A stretch of 64,000 bases of DNA from Colwellia sp. 1_MG-2023. GTDB taxonomy: Bacteria; Pseudomonadota; Gammaproteobacteria; Enterobacterales; Alteromonadaceae. The stretch lies in the NCBI RefSeq assembly GCF_030546755.1, contig NZ_JAUOPE010000001.1:450617-514616 (forward strand), written 5' to 3'. The notes under the pieces were generated by a model. The model was given only the letters and a program-made list of their open reading frames with translations, was not told where the DNA came from and searched no databases. Shown in pieces: positions 57,870 through 64,000 of this stretch (position 1 is its first letter; each line of letters begins with the position of its first letter). Position numbers and translations under genes: made by a program.

Positions 57870-59075
57870 CTATTTAATGATTAAAGGCTGTAGTTGATAA
57901 ACAGATAGAATCATCGCTTTTAATTTATCCCCGAGTTTTTCATTTTGCTTTAATTGCCTTAGATGAGTCATGCTGAAATGCGCATTGTCATGTTGAACCT
58001 TGTGTGAACCAGTGTGTTTTTTCTTCATTTTCTCTTCAATGCGGTTAATACTTTCTGCAAACCATGGTTCTTTTTCAAAAAGCTCTATAGCACCTACATT
58101 ATCTTTAATACTATAGAGAGATTGAGGTAAAGGTGAAACCTCAGGTGTTTCTATTAGTTTATGTTGACATTGATCCGCAACAAAAACCTCTAACGCATCA
58201 ATCATATTTAATAAGCCATAAATCACATTTAAGTAAGGGTTATAATACAGACTTGAAGCACCTAATCTATGTTCTATTCTGGCGGTTTTTTGCCAGAAAC
58301 TTTCACTGATTAATACCTTATTATGTTGATCATATAATAATGGTTGCTCTCCCATTGCTTGATTATGCTTACCTAATTCTTTATATAACGCGATACTTCC
58401 TTGATGACCACCGGAAATATCGGTTGGTGAGCATAATTCAGCCGATAAACCATATTTAGTTTTTAATGCAAAACGCTCAAAAGCTTCTTCTTCGGGTAAA
58501 TACAATAAACTACAAGCTAAACTTGTTGTTAAAAAACACTGTTGTAAATATTCGCCAAAATAGCGCTCAGTGATAATATTTTCGCCATGCGCATTATTAA
58601 CACTAACATTCAATTGAATGGCATTAGGAATATGTACATCACGCATTTCACCACTAAAAACGTTATCACAACCTAAGGCTAACTTTCCTTTATCGCCAGC
58701 CCAAACAACAGGTTTAATTAAGGTTTTTTCTATGCCTTGTACAGCAAATATTTTAGGTAAATGATTCAGAGCTAACGCTAAATTTTCGGCTTCCTTTAAA
58801 GGCATTTGACCGTTGAATAATGAAACATATTCCCACTGTTTTTGCCAATATTCTGGTATCACTTCACCATCAATATTTAACCTTTTAAGGTGTTGATTAA
58901 TTTGTGAAAAATTAATTGGTTTTTTAATATAGCTGTCACGCTGCTGATAGCAACCTTCTAACTCAAAATGAATTAACGGCGTAAAACCTAGGTAAGTAAT
59001 ATAATTTTGTAATAGCCGAATAACCTCTTTTGAAAGTGAGGTGATATTGGACGATAACAGCAAAGATAAGTTCAT
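57870..59075 (-). CDS. Glutamine-synthetase-superfamily-like ligase in the ovothiol cluster
   Basis: A 401-residue protein that I do not recognise as a named family. Several stretches look like the GS/GCS catalytic core: HFELEGCY (about residues 36-43, like the E-x-E metal motif), NAIQLNVSVNN (151-161, like the HxNxS strand), GGHQGS (222-227), and RIEHRLGASSLYYNPYLN (266-283), which resembles the R-x-E-x-R...ANPYL region near the GS C-terminus. The family joins amino groups to glutamate or other carboxylates using ATP. Sitting 15 bases before ovoA, it could modify ovothiol or make its precursor. Function is inferred only. Confidence 0.5.
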   Translation of the reverse strand: MNLSLLLSSNITSLSKEVIRLLQNYITYLGFTPLIHFELEGCYQQRDSYIKKPINFSQINQHLKRLNIDGEVIPEYWQKQWEYVSLFNGQMPLKEAENLALALNHLPKIFAVQGIEKTLIKPVVWAGDKGKLALGCDNVFSGEMRDVHIPNAIQLNVSVNNAHGENIITERYFGEYLQQCFLTTSLACSLLYLPEEEAFERFALKTKYGLSAELCSPTDISGGHQGSIALYKELGKHNQAMGEQPLLYDQHNKVLISESFWQKTARIEHRLGASSLYYNPYLNVIYGLLNMIDALEVFVADQCQHKLIETPEVSPLPQSLYSIKDNVGAIELFEKEPWFAESINRIEEKMKKKHTGSHKVQHDNAHFSMTHLRQLKQNEKLGDKLKAMILSVYQLQPLIIK

Positions 59076-59089
59076 TGAATAAAAGTTGT

Positions 59090-60988
59090 TTATGAAAAAA
59101 CAACGACACTGTTTTTTCCCATACCTTTAGCTTGGTATAGCGCTTGATCTGCCAAAGCATAAAGGGATTTAGCATCACTTGCCTCTTGAGAATAACATGA
59201 AATACCAATACTTAAAGTGACCGAATAATCTTGGTTTTCTTCAAATTCAAACTTATAGGCATGGATTTCATCTTTCATTCGCAGCGCTATTTTTTCGGCT
59301 ATATCAACATCAGTTCTAGGTAACACACAGAGAAATTCTTCACCACCAATACGACCAATAACGTCTTCAGTTCTCAACGCTTGTTTAGCAAGTTGTGCAA
59401 CAACCTCAATCACTTGATCTCCCACTGGGTGGCCGTAGGTATCATTAATCACTTTAAAATCATCAACATCAATAACTAAAACCGATAATTCTCCCTTTTC
59501 AACTGAAGTTCCAGCAATTAACTCATCTAAGTATTGAAAAATATATCGACGATTATAAAGACCGGATAACGGATCTTTAATCGATAATTCAGCCATTTTA
59601 CGATTATTTCTAAACTGAAATGTCACAACTACAAAGACAATCATTAATAACGTCAGCAAAAAGATTATAAAGTAACTTTGTTGAATAGATTTTTGCTCTT
59701 TGTTCTCAATGGCTAATAATTCAGCTTTGGTTCGTTGATTCGATAATGCTTTTTCAATACCTTGACGTTCTATCTCCATTGCAGAGCGAATGGTAATAGC
59801 TCGTGTAGAAGAGTTTCTAATTAATAATGCCGTATATTCTTGGTTATATTGCGATAATAACTGAAACGCTTGTTGATAATTTCCTTGCGCACTCGCTAAG
59901 TCTGAAGCAATTTTCAACGTTTCTAATTGCCAAGCAGTGCCTAGTAATTCGGGTAAAGAAAGGAATAGTTCATTCGTTTTAGTTAACGCTTCTTCAGCTT
60001 CGTTGAAACGTTTTAATTGGATCAAACAGCTCGTTTTTCGCTTGTATAATTCAGCATCATAATCGTCTAAGCCTGCCAAATTAAGCGCTTGTTCTATCAT
60101 ATCTAACGCTTCAGGACATTTACCTTGTTCAGCTAACGTCATCCCTAAACCATAAGCACCAAAATAAGTAATATTTTCATTCGGCGTAAAAGCAACATTT
60201 TTTTGATAACGTTTAAAGTATGTTACTGCTAGATCGTATTTTTTCCAATATCGATAGGTGCTAGCAATGCCATAGATAGCTTCAGAAACATGCGCTTTAT
60301 AATTTAAACTTTCATAAATATCTAACGCTTTTTGGTAATACTCAATCGATTTTTCATGTTCTAGCATATAGCCATAAATGGCCCCGTAGGTTTCATTAAT
60401 TACCGCCACTAAAAACCGATCATTTAACGCGTATGCTTCAACGTAAGCTTCTTGCATATCTTTTAGCGATATTTCAAATAATTCTGCCAAGCTATAAGTA
60501 TAAGCTAACTCTTGTTTCGCTTTAATGTAGAGGTGATTAAGGTTTTCCTTTTTAGCAAAATCCATGCTTCGTTGATAAAATTCGCGAGACTTTTGATAGC
60601 CACCTTTACGTTGTAAAGACAAGCCTTCAAAATAGTTATAGCGTGATTGTTGTTCAAATGAGGTTGTATTGGTAATTAAAGGGGCTATTTTCGCTATTGT
60701 TTTTTCAAAGTCTTGATAAAAATAGAGTAAATTTTCACATTGAGCTTTGCGCAATAACCACCATATTTTAGTTTCAACAGCCATGGTTGAATAATCAGGG
60801 GCAAATTTTGAAAGGGTTTGTAATGATAACCATGGGTCGATAAATATTTGATTATCTATATTTGCAAGCGTCGATAGGCTAATCGGGTTGAGTTCTTTTT
60901 TCTGTTGTTCATTCGCACTTACATCTGTCATAAAAGCAAATATTATTACAAAACTGACAAATTTAAATATAGAAATAAATTTCAACAA
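59090..60988 (-). CDS. TPR-GGDEF protein, probable diguanylate cyclase
   Basis: A 632-residue protein: signal peptide or anchor (about 1-27), TPR repeats in the periplasm (about 60-400), one membrane helix (SYFIIFLLTLLMIVFVVVTF, about 440-460) and a GGDEF domain with GGEEF at about 548-552. The RxxD inhibition site (RTED) lies five residues before it, so product feedback is likely. It should make cyclic di-GMP. I use TTG 60988, with AAGGA 7 bases upstream, because the longer frame adds a stretch with no signal. Ends 14 bases before the GS-like gene; may be co-transcribed with the ovothiol genes. Confidence 0.85.
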   Translation of the reverse strand: MLKFISIFKFVSFVIIFAFMTDVSANEQQKKELNPISLSTLANIDNQIFIDPWLSLQTLSKFAPDYSTMAVETKIWWLLRKAQCENLLYFYQDFEKTIAKIAPLITNTTSFEQQSRYNYFEGLSLQRKGGYQKSREFYQRSMDFAKKENLNHLYIKAKQELAYTYSLAELFEISLKDMQEAYVEAYALNDRFLVAVINETYGAIYGYMLEHEKSIEYYQKALDIYESLNYKAHVSEAIYGIASTYRYWKKYDLAVTYFKRYQKNVAFTPNENITYFGAYGLGMTLAEQGKCPEALDMIEQALNLAGLDDYDAELYKRKTSCLIQLKRFNEAEEALTKTNELFLSLPELLGTAWQLETLKIASDLASAQGNYQQAFQLLSQYNQEYTALLIRNSSTRAITIRSAMEIERQGIEKALSNQRTKAELLAIENKEQKSIQQSYFIIFLLTLLMIVFVVVTFQFRNNRKMAELSIKDPLSGLYNRRYIFQYLDELIAGTSVEKGELSVLVIDVDDFKVINDTYGHPVGDQVIEVVAQLAKQALRTEDVIGRIGGEEFLCVLPRTDVDIAEKIALRMKDEIHAYKFEFEENQDYSVTLSIGISCYSQEASDAKSLYALADQALYQAKGMGKNSVVVFS

Positions 60989-61250
60989 TTTAACATCCTT
61001 GAAGTGCGCTCTCTCTATTAAATCATTAATCGTAAATTGAGTAAATAACAATCAAATAAAGACTTATATTTCATTGTCGTTTTAACATAATCTTATCGAT
61101 AAATAGTTGAACTCAAATAAAATAACAAAAGCAAAAAAATCCCTAAATTTTACCCAAAGTGAAATTCAGTAAAATAATAATGTACTACTATAATAGAGTA
61201 TTATAAATCAAATTCCGCACTAGGGAATGTGCCAATATTAAGGTAATTCA

Positions 61251-62573
61251 ATGCCTAATGAAAAATATGACAACATTTTCTTAATCGGTTTATTTACTTT
61301 AACCGTACTACTTTTATTACTCCACCAAATATCTTTCAATAAGTCGCTGGTGATCGATGTCAATAGCCCATACTTTAGTCAAGTGACCTCTGACAATACG
61401 GTTCAAGGCGGGAAATCAAAAGCCAAATTAGTTACCAATAAAGACCACTTTCTACTTGAATGCGATATTATCGCTTCAAGTTATGCATGGCCTTTTTGTG
61501 AAATAAGCTTTGAGTTTCATAGCGCTACAGGTGATGGTTCTTCAACCAATATGGATTTATCTTTATATGAAAATGTAAGCATCACTGCGCAATATTTAGA
61601 TAAAACCCCCACAAGAATTCGTTTTCATTTACGCACATTCAATCCACTTTATTCTAAGTTAAACGATAAAAACACCTGGAAATACAATGGCATTGAATTC
61701 TCTCCAAATAACGATGGTTCTCCCGTAAAAATCCCTTTAAAAGCAATGCAAGTTCCATCATGGTGGTTAGTAGAGCAAAATATCCCCATAATGAACTCCT
61801 CACCTGAATTTGATCGAGTAATGACTTTAGAAATTGCAACAGGTAATGGTATAAAACCAGGTAAACACAAAATAAAAGTTTCGAAAATAGAATTTACAGG
61901 GAAAATGTTTTCCGACGTCCAACTCTATTCATTTATTATTATTATGTGGTTACTTGCTGCATTAACAGGTTTATTTATCAATTTGAGACGCTCCAAAATA
62001 TCCTTACAAAAGTCGATCAAACGAACAGAAGAATTAAAACAACTGAATCGTTTATTAAATGTAGAAACCAAAGAGTTTAGAAATAAATCAGAAAGAGACC
62101 CATTAACCGGCGCATTAAATAGGTCGGGTATCGAAGCGATATTTACTGACGAAATAAAAGTATTATCACTTATTTTTATCGATATCGATCACTTCAAACC
62201 GATCAATGATAATTATGGTCATGCCATTGGCGATAAAATACTCATTGAATTTGTGCAAATTATCAGTGAAAACAGTCGTACAACTGATTTTCTCGCACGT
62301 TGGGGCGGTGAAGAGTTTTTATTAATTTGTCCTAATACCAAACTAGATGAAGCCTTCGAATTATCTGAAAGTTTACGCGTGATACTAAGTCAGCACCAAT
62401 GGGTAGAAGATATAACCTTAACAGCAAGTTTTGGTATTGCACAAAAAGAAGATGAAACGATCAACGAATTTATTGAGCGAGCAGATCAAGCCTTATATAC
62501 AGCAAAAGCAAAAGGAAGAAATACCGTAGTTAAATCAATGGGTAAAAGCATAGACTCTTCGATTATATTTTAG
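61251..62573 (+). CDS. GGDEF membrane protein, probable diguanylate cyclase
   Basis: A 440-residue protein: an N-terminal helix (about residues 8-25), a periplasmic domain (about 30-225) with beta-rich character and no recognised family, a second helix (VQLYSFIIIMWLLAALTGLF, about 224-243), a short coiled-coil (about 250-280) and a GGDEF domain. GGEEF is at 352-356 and RTTD, the inhibition site, is five residues before it. Probably an active cyclase regulated by an external signal. It runs divergently from the TPR-GGDEF gene, the two being separated by 262 bases. Confidence 0.85.
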   Translation: MPNEKYDNIFLIGLFTLTVLLLLLHQISFNKSLVIDVNSPYFSQVTSDNTVQGGKSKAKLVTNKDHFLLECDIIASSYAWPFCEISFEFHSATGDGSSTNMDLSLYENVSITAQYLDKTPTRIRFHLRTFNPLYSKLNDKNTWKYNGIEFSPNNDGSPVKIPLKAMQVPSWWLVEQNIPIMNSSPEFDRVMTLEIATGNGIKPGKHKIKVSKIEFTGKMFSDVQLYSFIIIMWLLAALTGLFINLRRSKISLQKSIKRTEELKQLNRLLNVETKEFRNKSERDPLTGALNRSGIEAIFTDEIKVLSLIFIDIDHFKPINDNYGHAIGDKILIEFVQIISENSRTTDFLARWGGEEFLLICPNTKLDEAFELSESLRVILSQHQWVEDITLTASFGIAQKEDETINEFIERADQALYTAKAKGRNTVVKSMGKSIDSSIIF

Positions 62574-62682
62574 AAAATCAGCATACTTTTAAATAAGTAT
62601 TAACTTGAACAAAAGGAACTAAAAGAAATTAACAGAGTTAGCCTTATTGATGATTTTAGTACTATGACCATATTGCACCTAT

Positions 62683-62782
62683 AGATCACGCCTCATTCAG
62701 AGGCAATAAAATAATTGGTTAAAATTAGCAAGGCACGAGCAAAAACCAACTGTTATTTGTCCTTTTGAGTGACTTGTTATAT
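62683..62782 (-). other. attC-like site in inverted orientation, left of the toxin-antitoxin pair
   Basis: Read on the minus strand, it starts ATATAAC (62776-62782, R''-like) and carries GTTGGTTTTTG and CAATTAT arms of the kind seen in site 1 at 24954. Stretches such as AACCAACTGTTATTTGTCC (62745-62762) align with the reverse complement of site 1. The other end, GATCACGCC (62684-62692), is a diverged R': the AAC core has become CAC. It is therefore a degenerate attC. It lies between the GGDEF gene and the toxin-antitoxin promoter. Confidence 0.6.
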
Positions 62783-62795
62783 TTTTTAAACTAAA

Positions 62796-62816
62796 ATGTA
62801 CGACAATACCGTACAT
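62796..62816 (+). promoter_or_regulatory. Operator-like palindrome of the yefM-yoeB type operon
   Basis: ATGTACG (62796-62802) and CGTACAT (62810-62816) are perfect inverted repeats around seven bases, ending 15 bases before the antitoxin ATG. E. coli YefM-YoeB binds a palindrome with a TGTACA core, so autoregulation by the same kind of complex is likely. Confidence 0.75.
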
Positions 62817-62831
62817 AAATAGGAATTAATT

Positions 62832-63104
62832 ATGGACAGCATAAGTGTAAATCAGTTTAGAGACAACTTAAAAACATACGTTGAACAAACAGTTAGCGAA
62901 CATGAACCTATTAAAGTAACTAGGCGTGCTGGTGATGACTTTATTATAATGAGTGCCGATGACTGGGAAAGAGAACAAGAAACATTACACGTATTACAAA
63001 GTAATAGCTTGATGCAACAAATAGCTGAATCAATGAATACGCATCAAAGCAATAAAGGCCACAAACCAACACAAGAGCAATTAGATGAGATCATTAATCT
63101 TTGA
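62832..63104 (+). CDS. yefM: Antitoxin, Phd/YefM family
   Basis: A 90-residue protein: MDSISVNQFRDNLKTYVEQT followed by EPIKVTRRAGDDFIIMSADDWE is the Phd/YefM DNA-binding fold; the C-terminal 35 residues form the toxin-binding tail. It neutralises the YoeB-like toxin and represses the operon through the palindrome upstream. AGGAATT before the ATG gives a usable ribosome site. Its last 20 bases overlap the toxin gene, so the two are translated together. It lies in a cassette-like segment flanked by inverted attC sites. Confidence 0.9.
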   Translation: MDSISVNQFRDNLKTYVEQTVSEHEPIKVTRRAGDDFIIMSADDWEREQETLHVLQSNSLMQQIAESMNTHQSNKGHKPTQEQLDEIINL

Positions 63105-63354
63105 AGGTAAAACGTGGCAAATTTACGAGCAGTTAAGAGAAAAAGATAAAAAATTACATAAAGCGCTATGTAAAATATTGAAAGAAATGCTTCGCTCAGA
63201 CCCCAGTAGTGGACTAGGAAAACCAGAACCACTAAAACATAATTTGTCTGGTTTATGGTCAAAGCGAATTTCTCAAAAAAACAGACTCATTTACAAATTC
63301 GATGAAGAGTATATTTATATATTCGCTATTGGTGGACATTACACTGACCATTAG
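63085..63354 (+). CDS. yoeB: Toxin, YoeB/Txe family (RelE fold)
   Basis: An 89-residue endoribonuclease of the YoeB type: start MRSLIFEGKTWQIYEQL, LRSDPSSGLGKPEPLKHNLSG in the middle, then LWSKRISQKNRLIYKFDEEY with the catalytic Glu and Arg regions, and the end GGHYTDH carrying the His-Tyr pair seen at the YoeB C-terminus. It cleaves mRNA at the ribosome. The start ATG 63085 lies inside the antitoxin gene. The stop codon is only a few bases before the right-hand inverted attC site. Confidence 0.9.
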   Translation: MRSLIFEGKTWQIYEQLREKDKKLHKALCKILKEMLRSDPSSGLGKPEPLKHNLSGLWSKRISQKNRLIYKFDEEYIYIFAIGGHYTDH

Positions 63355-63358
63355 AAAA

Positions 63359-63455
63359 ATATAACGCCGCGTTAAGCGGCTAGTAATTGTTAGCTACAAT
63401 GTTTGAGGAATGAAAAGAAGCCAACTATTTTGTCCATTTAAAGGATTTGTTAGGA
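63359..63455 (-). other. attC site in inverted orientation, right of the toxin-antitoxin pair
   Basis: About 97 bases. On the minus strand it begins TCCTAAC (63449-63455) and ends GTTATAT (63359-63365) after GGC. Inside, AGTTGGCT faces AGCTAACA, and AAGCGG is in the L' position. The reverse complement aligns closely with site 1 at 24954: both share TTAAGCGG, AATTGTT, GCCAACT and the end TTGTTAGG (as read here). So it belongs to the same attC family, in the opposite orientation. Confidence 0.75.
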
Positions 63456-63618
63456 AAAAAAGTTCAAAACAGAACTGTAAAAAACTAATAACACACCGAA
63501 AACTTGAAACTTAACCCCACCAACGGATGACTGGACTAGCTCTTTTTTTAAGTTACTTATTTGTTGAGTCTGAATTGAATTAGTTCAGACAAGATCTGAC
63601 ATTTCGATTTGAAAAATT

Positions 63619-63686
63619 GAGAGTTACCCGTTTTGATAAAGGTGTCGAATCTTTTAATCAAAACAACCTAAAAGGTGGTAACTCTC
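63619..63686 (+). promoter_or_regulatory. Fold-back leader hairpin over the transposase ribosome site
   Basis: GAGAGTTACC (63619-63628) pairs with GGTAACTCTC (63677-63686), which ends at the transposase ATG, and GTTTTGAT (63630-63637) pairs with ATCAAAAC (63657-63664) inside. The pairing would hide the AGGTGG ribosome site in transcripts that enter from outside. Confidence 0.6.
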
Positions 63687-64000
63687 ATGTTGCATACTAA
63701 CAACCCAATCATAAAACACAAAACTGGTTTACTTAATCTTGCCGAAGAATTAGGTAACGTATCAAGAGCCTGTAAAGTCATGGGTGTTTCAAGAGATACA
63801 TTTTATCGATACCAAGAGCTAGTCGAAGACGGTGGCTTGGATGCGTTAATTGATAAAAGTCGTAGATCGCCAAACATCAAAAATCGTGTAGACGAAGTAA
63901 CGGAACAAGCAGTTGTTCAATACGCTATTGATTACCCAGCTCATGGTCAGCACCGAACAAGCAACGAGTTGCGTAAACAAGGTGTATTTGTTTCAGGCAG
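63687..64000 (+). CDS. IS481-family transposase (5' part)
   Basis: An open frame from ATG 63687 to the window end (104 codons, no stop). It begins MLHTNNPIIKHKTGLLNLAE, then VSRACKVMGVSRDTFYRYQE, the helix-turn-helix of IS481/IS3-like transposases. LIDKSRRSPNIKNRV and YPAHGQHRTSNELRKQG follow; the latter is the start of the N-terminal part before the DDE domain. The catalytic core lies past the window. AGGTGG at 63674-63679 gives the ribosome site. Confidence 0.8.
   Translation, partial: MLHTNNPIIKHKTGLLNLAEELGNVSRACKVMGVSRDTFYRYQELVEDGGLDALIDKSRRSPNIKNRVDEVTEQAVVQYAIDYPAHGQHRTSNELRKQGVFVSG

Larger units (their letters stand above)
63562..64000 (+). mobile_element. IS481-family insertion sequence, left part
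   Basis: A candidate left end begins with TGTTGAGTCTGAA near 63562, and the sequence to the transposase start contains nested inverted repeats. IS481 elements usually start with TGT. The right end is outside the window, so neither the second terminal repeat nor a target duplication can be checked; the left boundary is tentative. Confidence 0.45.

Noticed and set aside
1..64000. tRNA and rRNA genes
   Set aside because: No tRNA-like cloverleaf or rRNA sequence was noticed on either strand; a covariance search would be needed to exclude a missed tRNA.

Overview
The window is AT-rich DNA of a marine gammaproteobacterium. The gene set and order (ypjD-corB; pomB-pomA next to xseB-ispA-dxs; nrdR-ribD-ribE-ribB-type; the yajQ, thiI and glyA neighbourhoods) and the many Na+-linked proteins (NhaC, NhaD, an NSS symporter, a BCCT transporter, PomAB) point to Alteromonadales, most likely Colwelliaceae (Colwellia/Thalassotalea type). 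This placement comes from family recognition, not from a search.

Layout. 1-2.9 kb: end of a metal-efflux type permease, then ypjD and a CorB/CNNM protein. 2.9-5.2 kb: two long gene-poor stretches around a lytic transglycosylase lipoprotein. The first holds a cluster of DnaA-box-like sites. The second holds four tandem, mutually similar small-RNA units, each with a sigma-E-like promoter and its own terminator. 5.2-17.7 kb: gshA, NhaC, a pseudouridine synthase, a LysR regulator, a thioredoxin, an NSS transporter, a periplasmic binding protein, NhaD, a CBS protein and a BetT-like transporter. 17.9-24 kb: a TonB-dependent receptor, a TPR-sulfotransferase and a secreted esterase-fold protein that lacks the usual nucleophile serine.

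24-27 kb is accessory DNA: three diverged hairpin repeats, then three gene cassettes separated by two integron attC sites and a truncated third. No integrase gene is present. 27-42.4 kb is core: yajQ, vanZ-like, panE, thiI, pomBA, xseB-ispA-dxs, an amidase, riboflavin genes, nrdR and glyA. 42.7-47.5 kb is a compact five-gene set: S33 hydrolase, NatA and NatB-type ABC proteins, an ECF sigma factor and a membrane protein. A large TonB receptor with a regulatory-like N-terminus, an EF-hand protein, a TrhA/hemolysin III protein and a DUF5916-type outer-membrane protein follow.

54.6-61 kb is an ovothiol cluster: ovoA, a candidate ovoB, a glutamine-synthetase-fold ligase-like gene I cannot match to a known ovothiol step, and a TPR-GGDEF gene just upstream on the same strand. 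A second GGDEF gene follows. The right end (62.7-64 kb) has a YefM/YoeB toxin-antitoxin pair between two attC-like sites in inverted orientation, then the start of an IS481-family element that runs off the window.

The strongest novel signals are the four-unit small-RNA array at 4.42-5.05 kb, the integrase-less attC clusters of one shared attC family at two loci in opposite orientation, and the GS-like gene inside the ovothiol operon.
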